DNA of 64,000 nt from Paenibacillus guangzhouensis (GTDB lineage Bacteria > Bacillota > Bacilli > Paenibacillales > Paenibacillaceae), in NCBI RefSeq assembly GCF_009363075.1, contig NZ_CP045293.1, positions 3,410,001 through 3,474,000 of the forward strand, given 5' to 3'. The position numbers and the translations under genes are program-made. The notes beneath the pieces were generated by a model. That model was not told the DNA's origin. It searched no databases and worked only from the letters and a program-made list of their open reading frames with translations. Below, piece by piece: positions 1 to 9,786 of the stretch (the first letter of the stretch is position 1; the number at the start of each line of letters is the position of its first letter).

Positions 1-1736
1 GCATGGTTCACGTTATAGAAATTCAAATCAAAAGTATCTCTTCCCTTCATAATAGGAATACTCATTACGTTTATTGCTTTATTCTTATCAACAATTTTAG
101 TACCGGATGCGTATCCATGGTTGATATCAACGGATATATTTTTGGCCACCAGTGCTTTAGTAAGATACATGCCTGAAGTTATCTTTTCATCCAAGGCGTA
201 GTAACTTTTTCCATTTCTATCTTCCCATACCGTTTTAGTTGACTGATTTAGAGAATTAGAATCTAACTTTTGATATTCATACATCACCATAACCGTCTGA
301 CCGAGTCCTGGAATATTGATGTAAGCGTTAAGCTTTAAATAGGTTTTTCCATTCTTCGGTTGGTCAAAGCTTAGAGTTACATTCCCATCGTTGTTTTTGA
401 ATTGTCCATTGCCCGTATATATATATATTTGAGGCGGCAGCAATCCATTTCCTAGAGCTGGTAGATCAATCTCTCCGTTCTTTATCTCTAGATTTACCGT
501 TTTACCTACGGCACCGTATAGTCCAGAGTAAGCAATCAAATCCGTTGGCATATCCACTTTCAATGGAGCTTCAAATGTTTTTTCAGGTAGGATCTCTTTA
601 ATGATGCCCTTGGCTCTTGCATATTCCAATAGAACATTCGATGCAAGCATACTATTGTACAAAGAACTCCCGCCCGATGACAGCACAGCTATAGAAATAT
701 CATGTTCGGGTAGGGTAGTCAAAGCCGCGTGATACATCAACGTATCTCCACCTTTATATAATGCGGTTATTCCGTAATCACTAAACGGTGCTAAACGGAC
801 GGCATCCCAACCAAGACCATAATTAACGGTGTTTGTCTCTTCAGAAACCCACACCCCTTTTCTATACTCATGACTTTGCATGGCCTTTGCTGACTTCTCA
901 GATAAAATATCTGTTCGATTCCCGATTAATACTTCTGCGAACTTACTTAATTCCTCAGCTGTGGAGTAGATGCCCCCTGTCCCAAGGAGATTGGCATTCT
1001 CAACAGGTAAAGACTGGTCGATCCCTGAAAAATAAGTTTTTGTGAGCCTGTCTCTATCAAATGAATCACGTTGTGTTTTGGTTGAGGTTAATTGAAGAGG
1101 TTTGCTAATATAAGTTGCAAGAAATTCGCTATAACTTAGACCGCTCACTCGTTCAATCAAGAGTTCAAGCAGCTGAAAACCATTATTACAATATACCGAA
1201 AACTCGCCGGGGTTTGACTTTAAGTGTTCTGATTGTAATTTGATCAATAATTCATCATGATTTTTCGCATCTTGATCATCAAACAATACACTATTCGCAT
1301 AGTGACTACCGTAAATTCCTGAAGAATGATTCATCAACATGCGTGGCGTAATCTCTTTATATCGTTCATCTGCCATTTTAAAGTCCTTGATATACGTGGT
1401 TAGCGGTTTATCAATATCAATTTTTTTAGAATCAGCTAGTATCATCGTTGCAACAGACACATACGTTTTACTTACCGAGCCAATTCCAAACATCGTGTCT
1501 TTGGTGATCGGACTTTTGGTCGCTTTATCGTATACACCAGCGCTATCGGATAGAACAATGGATCCATTATCCATAATTGCATATTGCAATCCACTTACAC
1601 CATAATCAGACATGATCTTCGAAGCCAGCTCCTGTGCCTTTTCCTTTACAGTATCATGGTTCGTTTGAGCAAAAGCAGGGGTGACCGGTATTGCAATAAG
1701 TATAGCGGTCATGAATACAGAAACCATCTTCTTCAT
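1..1736 (-). CDS. Secreted beta-lactamase-family serine hydrolase (partial, C-terminus off the window edge)
   Basis: The reverse strand is open from an ATG preceded by GAGGAGG to the window edge (about 578 codons, no stop). The N-terminus (MKKMVSVFMTAILIAIP, then TPAFA) is a signal peptide, so the protein is exported. The serine-hydrolase core shows the SxxK motif as SVSK within GIGSVSKTYV and a YxN motif as YCN, the class C beta-lactamase/D-alanyl-D-alanine peptidase arrangement. A region of over 150 residues follows the core, as in Bacillus and Paenibacillus PBP4*/esterase-like members. Substrate cannot be told; it may act on peptidoglycan peptides, D-amino-acid peptides or esters. It lies downstream of the two-component pair but beyond a terminator, so it is probably a separate unit. 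Confidence 0.85.
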   Translation of the reverse strand, partial: MKKMVSVFMTAILIAIPVTPAFAQTNHDTVKEKAQELASKIMSDYGVSGLQYAIMDNGSIVLSDSAGVYDKATKSPITKDTMFGIGSVSKTYVSVATMILADSKKIDIDKPLTTYIKDFKMADERYKEITPRMLMNHSSGIYGSHYANSVLFDDQDAKNHDELLIKLQSEHLKSNPGEFSVYCNNGFQLLELLIERVSGLSYSEFLATYISKPLQLTSTKTQRDSFDRDRLTKTYFSGIDQSLPVENANLLGTGGIYSTAEELSKFAEVLIGNRTDILSEKSAKAMQSHEYRKGVWVSEETNTVNYGLGWDAVRLAPFSDYGITALYKGGDTLMYHAALTTLPEHDISIAVLSSGGSSLYNSMLASNVLLEYARAKGIIKEILPEKTFEAPLKVDMPTDLIAYSGLYGAVGKTVNLEIKNGEIDLPALGNGLLPPQIYIYTGNGQFKNNDGNVTLSFDQPKNGKTYLKLNAYINIPGLGQTVMVMYEYQKLDSNSLNQSTKTVWEDRNGKSYYALDEKITSGMYLTKALVAKNISVDINHGYASGTKIVDKNKAINVMSIPIMKGRDTFDLNFYNVNH

Positions 1737-1827
1737 TAATAATTCCTCCTCGAATTCTTTCTAGATGTGACTTGCTGAATTCATCATACAAGGAAGAAGG
1801 CTGTTATATGAAAAATCACCCTGAAAC

Positions 1828-1870
1828 GAAAAAAACAATCCCTAAACAACATGTTGTCTAAGGATTGTTC
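1828..1870 (-). terminator. Rho-independent terminator of the two-component operon
   Basis: A long hairpin pairs AACAATCC with GGATTGTT around a self-complementary ACAACATGTTGT core, followed on the reverse strand by a T run. It begins right at the stop of the histidine kinase gene. Confidence 0.8.
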
Positions 1871-1872
1871 GT

Positions 1873-3144
1873 TTAAAATGGCAGTAGGACCATATTATGA
1901 AATACGTTATGTTTCGTCTCAATGGTCATATGACCACCGTACTTGTCGCAGATTCTAGCTATGTTTGTTAATCCAATACCATGAAATTCCGGGTTTGGTT
2001 TGTGGCTGTATAAGTGGGCAACTTCATTCTCCATATGATTCAAGATGTGAATGAGAAGGGTAGACTCGGTAGAATGTATTTTGATAAGCATGTACCTATC
2101 TTCTGCGATTTTCAACTTTTTAGAAGCTTCTATTGCGTTATCTAGCATGTTTCCAATGACAACACATAAGTCATAACGGTCAATAGGGACTTCTTGTGAA
2201 CATAAGTTAAGCTTCGTATCTATTCTTATGCCATTGGCTTGTCCAATATTAAGCGTATTCGTGACAAGAGCATCGATAACCAGATTCCCCGTATTCACCC
2301 GGTGATAGGCTCCCTCGACTTTATTTAATGTCGTCTTAATATGTTCCATGGCTGCTGATAACTCATTTCGTTTAATACACTCTTCAATATACAGAAACTG
2401 TTGATTCGTATCGTGAATGATTCTTTTAATGGATTTGAAGCTGTGAACGACTTTTTCATAATTCGCATCCTGATAGTCCATCTGATGTTGCAACTGCGAA
2501 TTCTCATGCATGAATTGAAATTTCTCAACGATATGATCAAAAATATAGACAATCATAACGTTTAAGAAAAGAAATCCAATAACGGAAATGAAAGAATAAA
2601 CGTCCTTATAAGTTAGAATACTCAGCTGGTATATACTTACGATAGGAATAACCAAGAATAATACGTAGTAACGATTATCCAAAGATAAACTTCTGCGTTT
2701 TGCAACTAGTCGTATGATCAGAATGATCGCAAACATGATCACACAACCGAGTAAAATAGCTTTCGTGTTGGCTATTTGATCTTGTTCATTGACAGGATCA
2801 AAGCTAAAGTCAACTGAATCTATGGTATAAAAAAGATAAAGGGATAAAAAATTAGTGAGAGATATTAATACAGCGTAAAGTATTGAAAAAGTGAATATGG
2901 TTTTAAATTCTACTTTATAAGATAGCGAAAAACTAAATATCATTAGCAAGGTGAGAAACGAAGATAAAATAGGAGTGACGGGAATAACTAAATATAGGTA
3001 ATCGAGCAACCCAAAGATAATGAAGTAAATGAATCGGTTTTGTTTTTTAGCTGATTTATCGAAAATCGAGTTGAAGAAAAAATTAACTTGAATACCCATC
3101 AGAAGTACAATGCTACAGACTATAAGAATATTATTTTGAATCAT
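1873..3144 (-). CDS. Sensor histidine kinase, GHKL type (AgrC/ComD-like)
   Basis: Membrane sensor kinase of 423 residues. The N-terminal half (about residues 1-205) is a run of hydrophobic segments forming a polytopic sensor. A dimerisation region follows with the phosphoacceptor His in IIHDTNQQF, then a GHKL ATPase with N-box NMLDNAIEAS and G-box HGIGLTNIARICDKYGG. This is the layout of peptide-sensing HPK10 kinases such as AgrC and ComD. It starts one base after the response regulator stop, with AAGG inside the regulator's end, so the two are translationally coupled. No pheromone precursor or AgrB-type processing gene is adjacent, so the ligand is unknown. Confidence 0.88.
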   Translation of the reverse strand: MIQNNILIVCSIVLLMGIQVNFFFNSIFDKSAKKQNRFIYFIIFGLLDYLYLVIPVTPILSSFLTLLMIFSFSLSYKVEFKTIFTFSILYAVLISLTNFLSLYLFYTIDSVDFSFDPVNEQDQIANTKAILLGCVIMFAIILIIRLVAKRRSLSLDNRYYVLFLVIPIVSIYQLSILTYKDVYSFISVIGFLFLNVMIVYIFDHIVEKFQFMHENSQLQHQMDYQDANYEKVVHSFKSIKRIIHDTNQQFLYIEECIKRNELSAAMEHIKTTLNKVEGAYHRVNTGNLVIDALVTNTLNIGQANGIRIDTKLNLCSQEVPIDRYDLCVVIGNMLDNAIEASKKLKIAEDRYMLIKIHSTESTLLIHILNHMENEVAHLYSHKPNPEFHGIGLTNIARICDKYGGHMTIETKHNVFHNMVLLPF

Positions 3145-3145
3145 A

Positions 3146-3886
3146 TCAATCGACCTTCATAATCATAAATTTGGTGTAAACATCTTTAACCTCTTTAATT
3201 TTAGAACGGCCTATGGGTAATTCCAACCCATTGGACATTAGAACAACTCCGCTAGCAAACTTCCTCACATGAAGCAAGTTAATAATGATGGAACGATGGA
3301 TTTGCAAGAAGTTACAGTCTTTTAAGGCCACAGAATAATCTGAAATGGTGCCTTTGCTTTCATATGTTTGGTTCGTGGTCGTAAAATGCAGTTTGCTTTT
3401 TATGGTTAAACTCTTGGCAGCTTCAATACTAATAAGTTCATCATATTTTAATACGACTTCTTCATAGCCTGACTTGATGACCATAAACTTTTTATCAAGT
3501 GCTTGAAAGTACTGGTGCAGCCTGATGATTTTCTCTTCCAAGACCGAGGGTGCAATGGGTTTTATCAAATACTGGAATGTCATGACGTCAAAACTTTCCA
3601 CCATATATTCGGGGTAGCTTGTCAGAAAGATAATTTGTTCATCCAGGTTATTTAGCCCTCTTATCTTATGGGCTGTTTGAATCCCGTTCATTCCAGCCAT
3701 TTCAATATCCATAATTAGAATATGGAATGGAGTGTCATGGCGCTCATAATAGGATACCAATTGCTCTCCCGAGCCGAATAATTCGATTTCAAATTCTATA
3801 TTTGTCTTTATCGACAAAGTAATCAGGATGCTTTTAACAAGCTCTCTTTGTTTCTCCTCATCATCGCAAATAGCCACTCTATACAT
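3146..3886 (-). CDS. LytTR-family response regulator
   Basis: Response regulator of about 246 residues. Receiver domain at about residues 1-125 with acidic pocket CDDEE, phosphoacceptor Asp in LIMDIEMAGMNG and the conserved Lys in LIKPIAP. The LytTR DNA-binding domain occupies about 140-240, with ISIEAAKSLTI and FLQIHRSIIINLLHV. I chose the start MYRVAICDDEE because GAGGGGTG lies eight bases upstream; an earlier in-frame ATG would put this site inside the gene. It precedes and couples to its GHKL kinase. LytTR regulators usually bind paired direct repeats; I did not identify the target sites. Confidence 0.88.
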   Translation of the reverse strand: MYRVAICDDEEKQRELVKSILITLSIKTNIEFEIELFGSGEQLVSYYERHDTPFHILIMDIEMAGMNGIQTAHKIRGLNNLDEQIIFLTSYPEYMVESFDVMTFQYLIKPIAPSVLEEKIIRLHQYFQALDKKFMVIKSGYEEVVLKYDELISIEAAKSLTIKSKLHFTTTNQTYESKGTISDYSVALKDCNFLQIHRSIIINLLHVRKFASGVVLMSNGLELPIGRSKIKEVKDVYTKFMIMKVD

Positions 3887-3958
3887 AAATGATACACCCC
3901 TCATTTCCATTACCTTTATTCTAGAACTCTAAGTAAGCATGATACAACTTTTTGACTC

Positions 3959-3987
3959 TGTATAGATAACTTTTGGATGAAATGCAA
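3959..3987 (-). promoter_or_regulatory. Sigma-A-type promoter of the two-component operon
   Basis: On the reverse strand TTGCAT is followed after exactly 17 bases by TATACA, about 75 bases upstream of the response regulator start. Confidence 0.55.
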
Positions 3988-4265
3988 ATTTGAATCCCTC
4001 AATCACTTCTCACGTGATGAATGCCTAGAGACTTAACCTAATTTGTCTCAGAGTGGATCACAAAAAAAAAACCAATTCGGAGCATGATGTCCAAAGTATC
4101 TATGGTATGAAGGATGATCTCACTTTGTTTGGATGGTAGTACTAGTGTTATTTCACTAAATTGGAATCAAAACAAACATCGTCTAATCCTCGGTGAAACT
4201 AAACTGCCAGATAATAATAAAATGGAATTCTGTACGACAACTCCACAATCTTGACAGTTAGTGCA
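3988..4265. other. Gene-free stretch between the two-component operon and the SLH gene
   Basis: AT-rich with stops in all frames and an A10 run near 4063. A short stretch near 4094-4146 reads HDVQSIYGMKDDLTLFGW before a stop, which might be a decayed coding remnant, but it is too short to support. I see no RNA gene or repeat here. Confidence 0.4.
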
Positions 4266-4297
4266 AAGAGGCTGCCGATCTATGACGGCAGCCTCTT
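4266..4297 (-). terminator. Hairpin terminator of the polysaccharide-use operon
   Basis: Perfect arms AGAGGCTGCCG and CGGCAGCCTCT with an 8-base loop directly after the SLH protein gene. The T-tract on the reverse strand is short (TCTTTG), so termination may be moderate. Confidence 0.65.
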
Positions 4298-4313
4298 CAC
4301 CTTACTTAGTACT

Positions 4314-7300
4314 TTATCTATCGAGTAAATTGGTTATCGCTTTTGCAGTTTCGGCGCGAGTTGTTGTTGCCTTTGGATCAAATTTGCCTTTGTCGCGTCC
4401 TTGCATGAATCCGGCATTGACAGCCTTATTGACTTCTTCATTCGCCCACGAGGAAACATTTCGGGTATCCTCAAAATTGGCTAGCTTATCTTTAGATTCC
4501 AGTAAAATACCCTTCTTAAACTCATAAGCTCTTACAAGAAGCACAGCCATCTGCTCACGAGTGATCGTGGCATTGGGAGCAAAATGCGTGTCATCCATTC
4601 CTTGTATAATCCCAGCATGAACAGCCGCAGCTATTGCCTCAGAATACCATTGTCCTTTGGTTACATCGATAAAGGACGATTGTACACTTGTATTTGGGAT
4701 GCCTAATGCACGAGCTAGCATGGATACGAATTGCGCTCGTGTTATAGGCTCAGCAGGTCCGAACTCTTGGCTTGCAACGCCTTCTATCACATGCTTCGCG
4801 CTTAGTACTCGAATCGAGTTATAGGCCCAATGAGTGGATGGTACGTCAATGTAAGTTTTATTGTATTCGAGTACCGCATATTTAGAATTGTGTGTTAAAT
4901 CCGCTTCAAGGGTACCATTCGCCGCATTAACATTTCCTCCGATGTACTCCCATTGTTTCAAGGATTCGTTAAGGTTGTAAATGCCGAGCAGAGTAGTGTC
5001 AGCACCATTCAATTCCAACTTAAATCTTAATGTAACAGGTTCGTTAAAAACGACCAATCTGCTAGATTTTCCATCTTTGGTTTCGATCGTTAAATCAAAC
5101 TCATAGAGAACGCCATTTTGCTTTATCAACGCTCCGCTTGCATGATTAGCAGCATCAATTAATGTATTTGTAACCGAAGATTCGATGCCCTTTAAAGTTA
5201 CTCTAATCTGTGCATCCTTTGCCTCATCACCGCTTAATAGCTTAGAAAGGGCGATCAGAACAGAGGACGGGATCTCAATAGAATATCCATGGGCAGTAAT
5301 GATGGCTCCTTTATTTACTTGCAAAAGCAGCTCGCCAGTATTCCCAGGCAGGTAAATGTAATCATTTTTGTTTAAGTCAACGGTAATATTGGCAGATGTT
5401 TCTGATTGTTTGATAAGATCATTCAACCCATTGGCAGATAACTGGTTGATGGATGGAAGGATTGGACCGATGGAAGGACTATTCGTGTTGACTATAGATG
5501 AAGATCCCTGCGTGCTGACTGTAGATGAAGGCCCATCCGTGCTCCTGCTACCGTTCGGAAGCTTAGCTTCTACTTTAAAGGTGTAAGTGGTATCAGGTGT
5601 TAGAGCCATTACATGGAAAGTATATACGTTGCCCGTTACTGTGGCTATTTCATTGGTCCCTTCATAGATTTTATAATCCAGAACTCCGCCATTAGCAGGT
5701 GTCCAATTCAAGTCGAGACTTGTTGTTGTCACGTTCGTTGCCATCAGGCTGCTGCCTTCCGGCCATACTGAACCACTGCCAAGGTCAACCATAAACGATG
5801 ATTTCCATTGCACGGCATGATTGCCCGTAAGATCCGTGACATCAATCGTTAAAGAATGGCTGCCGTTTGTTAATGCGTATACGGAAGCTGTTACAGTCAT
5901 GTTCGCTTCATTGTAACTATACGACAAGTTCTTGTTATCCACCTTGACGACAATCGAAGCTGGATCAATTCCGGAACCTACTTCTGTAAAAGTAGCAGAT
6001 ATGTTTGGCGACGCTGTCGTTACTGTCGCCCCGTTTGCCGGGCTCACCAATCCAATAGCCGGAGCTGTTGTAACAGGAGCTATTGCTGTTTGTTGCGTTG
6101 CAGCTGGTCCATTCGTAGTCCATGTGCCATTAGGGAGTTTAGCTTCTACTTTAAAGGTGTAGGTAGTAGCAGCTGTTAGATCCGTTATATGATAAGTGCT
6201 GCCTGTTACAGTTCCTAGCTCATTCGTGCCATTAAAAATTTTATAATCCGTCACTCCGCCGTTAGCAGGTGTCCAATTTAAATCGAGACTTGTTGTTGTG
6301 ACGTTTGTTGCGGTTAGGCTGCTGCTAGGCGTCCAAGGCTTAGGGACTTCGACGATGAGCGCGTCGAGAATCGCAATCTTACCCATTGTTGCGTACGTTG
6401 ATTGATTGATAACCTTGATCGTGTGTTTACCCCACGATAGACCGCTTGCGCGAAAGACCTGTTGCTGCGCTAGGCGGGTCGGTGAATAACAGTCGACTGA
6501 CTTTTGCAGCATGCCATCGATGTACACGTCGATAATACCCATGTCGGTAAATTTCTCCGTCACAATCGCAATACCCGTTCCTTCGAACGTATATTCGAAA
6601 TAGTCGCCTTGGGCAACAAAATAATGGATGTCATCCCCATAATCCCCGAGTCCTCGACGACTGTCCGTGCCATAATCCCCCACGTAAATAATGTCCGAAT
6701 CTGTGTCATTAATCGTTATCAATCCGACACTCGGATCCGTAACGTCTAGCGTGTAGCTGCCCGACTGCCCTTCAAGGCTGACGGTCAACACGGTCATTCC
6801 CCATTTCAACGCCGTTACCCTTCCGTTCGCATCGATCGTTGCCACGGTCGGATCCGAGCTGCTGTACACGGCTCCCGTCGTAACCGGCTTTCGGCTGCCG
6901 TTCATGTAGACTGCTTCCGCGTTCAGTTGCATCGTTTCACCAACCTTCAACTCGCTAGCTCCCTGAAGCTCGATCGCCTTCAAGCCGGCGGTTCCGGCTG
7001 TTAGCGTAAACTTGTCGAGCAGCATACCTTTACCCGTCGGTTGACTGTCATATACGATGCGGAAGTTATGGATTCCTGCCGTTAATTTGATCCACTTGGA
7101 CGAATTCACGAAGTTGCCGTCTCCGCCTGTATCCGGTACAGTAACCGAATTCGGCTCGCCATCCACTTCGAAGCGGAACATCTGGACTGCGTCCGAGGCA
7201 ACCCGGAAATCGAAGAGATATAGACCTGTGTAGGGCACATACACGTTCTCATATCTGATGTAATCCTCTTGATTAAATGTACCTACGGCCGTTACTGATT

Positions 7301-9761
7301 GCTCGCCATCCCTGTAGGTACCTACTACAATACCAGTATCTTTTCCTGCCCATTCATATTCCTTATTCAGGTTCCACTGCATGTTATAATTTTCGGCTTC
7401 GATCGTCTTGCTGAAGCTACCTTGCAGGTTGAACTTCATCCAGTTCCAGACAATATTCGAATGGGCTTCCGTCCAGACAATCTTGATAGAGTGGCTGCCC
7501 GCCTCAAGCGATACATTAAAGTCCGACGTCTTCATTTTTTTCACGCCACCCGTATCCTCAAGACTCAGCTCCCCCGTCGCATCGACTCCGTCTACGAGCA
7601 CCTTGAACTTCAGAGTGTCTGAGTTAACCGTGGAATACCTCATTTGGAACAAATAATTTCCAGTTCGCGGCACCTGTACCTGATCGTATTGAAGCCAATC
7701 TCCCGTGTCGATTACGGATACGCCAACCGTACCATCATCATTTATGGCATCGTTCGCAAACAGCCAAGTCCCATCCTGAAGGCTCGGCAATTCCGCCTGG
7801 ATTTTGATCTCGTCGGGGTTAGCCAAAGTAAACCGCATCCAGTTCATAAAAAACCAACGGCCATCCTCTCTGACGACCTTCATCGTGTGCCTGCCCGAAG
7901 TAAGGGTGATTTGCCTTTCCAAGGTCCGGTATTTATTGTAGCCTCCCGAGTCAAGCGTTGTTATCGAACCGGTTACATCAGTTCCGTCTACCTCCACATG
8001 GAATTTATTCCCTTCTTCCGTTGAATATCGAAACTCGACCGTATAAGTGCCGCTAATTGGAACGTCTACGTTGCTATACTCTGCCCAATCTCCTGCATGC
8101 TCCATATATATGGCGCCAAATTCACCTTCCGGAGGCGGCGAAACTCCATAGGCCCCGCTAGCACCCGTGTAATCCTCGTTTTCCAACCGGAACTGGGCTC
8201 TAGGTGCCGGATCCTTATACGAGTCGCTGGAAGAAGCGATATTGACTGTTCCAATTGTATAAAATTTACCGTTTCCGTTCGGCATAGCTAGCGAGATTTT
8301 GGGGTTTCCAGCGAGATCGACCATGGCGATTTTCACATCGTAAGTACCTAGAGCCAACCCCTCCGGCAAAGTAAAGGAGGAAATGACATCATGATAGTCC
8401 CCTTTAAACCATCTCGTCTGGTCTAAAGTCGCATCCGTCCCGCTCCAAACCACGTCACCGGTGGATGGATGCGTGAAATTGACTTTCAGTGCATAAGACT
8501 TGGGACTGAATCCTGCCCCGTTATTGACCCAAGTTTGGGATAACGTAAAATTTCCGCCTGGTTTGACTTTGTCATTATAGGTGGCTTTCGGCATGACAAA
8601 CCGGTATCCGGAATATCTGGCTAATGTAGTAAACCACTCGCCGTAAGCTGCCTTCATATTGTTCCAATCCGCAAAACTCGTATTGTTGATTCCCTGCAGA
8701 TTCGAGTGGTAAGCTTCAATAGCGTTTTTCACGACCATACGTGGATTGTTCAGCATAATACCACTATCCCAACCTCCGCCTTCGGATACCTGTATGTGAT
8801 CGCGACGCAATAAGCGGTTAATCCATACATTCTCGCTAACCGTACCGTAATCCATCCAAGGGAAAGCACTATTCACGGTATCGGACCGGAATCCCCAATT
8901 CTCGTTAGCGGCTGCATACTCAAACCCGAACGCTGTATAGCGCTTTGCTTGCGTATTCGCATCGGAATCAGAAGGGACTACGGCAGCGCCGGGATTCGGC
9001 ATCATGACCATCGTGTTTGTGAAAGCATTTTTATAAATATCGATAATGCTTTCTAAGGTACGCTTCCGAGTGGCGCTGTCCGGCCATGGGAAGTTGGACG
9101 AATCATTCCAACCTGACCATTCGCCGAATAGGGAAAACGCTCTAAGATCAACCCAGGCCATGCCCGGGTTCGTATCGTATCGAGCAGCAAACGCGTCAAT
9201 CGCTTCCTTAAGCTCCGTCAGAAAGATAGGGTCATAATAGATCGGCTGTTTGGCGGAATAGATTCCATTGTAAGGAGCCATTCTGAACGAAGCTCCTTTA
9301 ACGTCAAAGAGCCATGCTGGCGGATAAATATACGGAAAAACACTGGGGTCGTTGGCGACATCCGGACTTTCGGACATCAGCAGTTGAAACTCTACCGTTT
9401 TCCCCTCGGCATTGATTCGGTTCATGAATGCGTCCAAGCGGTCCCAACTAAAACCATTGTCGGTCGGTTCAAAATCTGCCCAAGCGATCTGCAACCGCAC
9501 GATATCCGCATCCGCCGGTATCTGCAGAGCCCCATTAATATAATCCGTTATGGCCGGGTCATTCGAGAATGTGTAGCCAGGAGATCCAGCAGGCTTAGGA
9601 GAATTGATATCAAAGGCTGTCCCGGTATAAGGATTTCCGTGAAGCACTTCGTGGGTGTCGTAGAAATATACCGTTTTTTCGGCAGCGTTTGCCTTATCAG
9701 AGAAGATCGTTAAACTAAGAGCACACATGCAAAACAATAGTAAATACCCGAGTTTTTTCAT
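4314..9761 (-). CDS. S-layer-anchored multi-domain carbohydrate-active protein
   Basis: Exported cell-surface protein of about 1815 residues. Order: signal peptide (ends near KANA, residue 27); a glycoside-hydrolase-like TIM-barrel region to about 400 with LFGEWSGW, a likely catalytic-Glu neighbourhood; a DUF4832-like region to about 515; three CBM6-like modules (about 520-650, 655-785, 785-925); a Big_2-type Ig domain (925-1005); another carbohydrate-binding-like domain (1005-1135, GDYFEYTFEG); two FN3 modules (1140-1230, 1330-1415) flanking an Ig-like module; a pre-SLH region; three SLH repeats (about 1637 to the end). It lies downstream of the sugar transporter genes and so probably releases the sugars they import. 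The ATG is used because AGGAG lies eight bases upstream. Module names are firm; the enzymatic activity and substrate are inferred. Confidence 0.82.
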   Translation of the reverse strand: MKKLGYLLLFCMCALSLTIFSDKANAAEKTVYFYDTHEVLHGNPYTGTAFDINSPKPAGSPGYTFSNDPAITDYINGALQIPADADIVRLQIAWADFEPTDNGFSWDRLDAFMNRINAEGKTVEFQLLMSESPDVANDPSVFPYIYPPAWLFDVKGASFRMAPYNGIYSAKQPIYYDPIFLTELKEAIDAFAARYDTNPGMAWVDLRAFSLFGEWSGWNDSSNFPWPDSATRKRTLESIIDIYKNAFTNTMVMMPNPGAAVVPSDSDANTQAKRYTAFGFEYAAANENWGFRSDTVNSAFPWMDYGTVSENVWINRLLRRDHIQVSEGGGWDSGIMLNNPRMVVKNAIEAYHSNLQGINNTSFADWNNMKAAYGEWFTTLARYSGYRFVMPKATYNDKVKPGGNFTLSQTWVNNGAGFSPKSYALKVNFTHPSTGDVVWSGTDATLDQTRWFKGDYHDVISSFTLPEGLALGTYDVKIAMVDLAGNPKISLAMPNGNGKFYTIGTVNIASSSDSYKDPAPRAQFRLENEDYTGASGAYGVSPPPEGEFGAIYMEHAGDWAEYSNVDVPISGTYTVEFRYSTEEGNKFHVEVDGTDVTGSITTLDSGGYNKYRTLERQITLTSGRHTMKVVREDGRWFFMNWMRFTLANPDEIKIQAELPSLQDGTWLFANDAINDDGTVGVSVIDTGDWLQYDQVQVPRTGNYLFQMRYSTVNSDTLKFKVLVDGVDATGELSLEDTGGVKKMKTSDFNVSLEAGSHSIKIVWTEAHSNIVWNWMKFNLQGSFSKTIEAENYNMQWNLNKEYEWAGKDTGIVVGTYRDGEQSVTAVGTFNQEDYIRYENVYVPYTGLYLFDFRVASDAVQMFRFEVDGEPNSVTVPDTGGDGNFVNSSKWIKLTAGIHNFRIVYDSQPTGKGMLLDKFTLTAGTAGLKAIELQGASELKVGETMQLNAEAVYMNGSRKPVTTGAVYSSSDPTVATIDANGRVTALKWGMTVLTVSLEGQSGSYTLDVTDPSVGLITINDTDSDIIYVGDYGTDSRRGLGDYGDDIHYFVAQGDYFEYTFEGTGIAIVTEKFTDMGIIDVYIDGMLQKSVDCYSPTRLAQQQVFRASGLSWGKHTIKVINQSTYATMGKIAILDALIVEVPKPWTPSSSLTATNVTTTSLDLNWTPANGGVTDYKIFNGTNELGTVTGSTYHITDLTAATTYTFKVEAKLPNGTWTTNGPAATQQTAIAPVTTAPAIGLVSPANGATVTTASPNISATFTEVGSGIDPASIVVKVDNKNLSYSYNEANMTVTASVYALTNGSHSLTIDVTDLTGNHAVQWKSSFMVDLGSGSVWPEGSSLMATNVTTTSLDLNWTPANGGVLDYKIYEGTNEIATVTGNVYTFHVMALTPDTTYTFKVEAKLPNGSRSTDGPSSTVSTQGSSSIVNTNSPSIGPILPSINQLSANGLNDLIKQSETSANITVDLNKNDYIYLPGNTGELLLQVNKGAIITAHGYSIEIPSSVLIALSKLLSGDEAKDAQIRVTLKGIESSVTNTLIDAANHASGALIKQNGVLYEFDLTIETKDGKSSRLVVFNEPVTLRFKLELNGADTTLLGIYNLNESLKQWEYIGGNVNAANGTLEADLTHNSKYAVLEYNKTYIDVPSTHWAYNSIRVLSAKHVIEGVASQEFGPAEPITRAQFVSMLARALGIPNTSVQSSFIDVTKGQWYSEAIAAAVHAGIIQGMDDTHFAPNATITREQMAVLLVRAYEFKKGILLESKDKLANFEDTRNVSSWANEEVNKAVNAGFMQGRDKGKFDPKATTTRAETAKAITNLLDR

Positions 9762-9786
9762 TCCAATCACTCCTCATTTGGGACAA

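Noticed and set aside
1808-1861. 17-codon ORF (MKNHPETKKTIPKQHVV) with an AGAAGG site, a candidate signalling peptide for the nearby kinase
   Set aside because: It lies inside the terminator hairpin of the opposite strand and has no hydrophobic leader; the hairpin explains the sequence.
4094-4146. Protein-like reading HDVQSIYGMKDDLTLFGW
   Set aside because: Too short, no start and no stop-free extension; may be chance.
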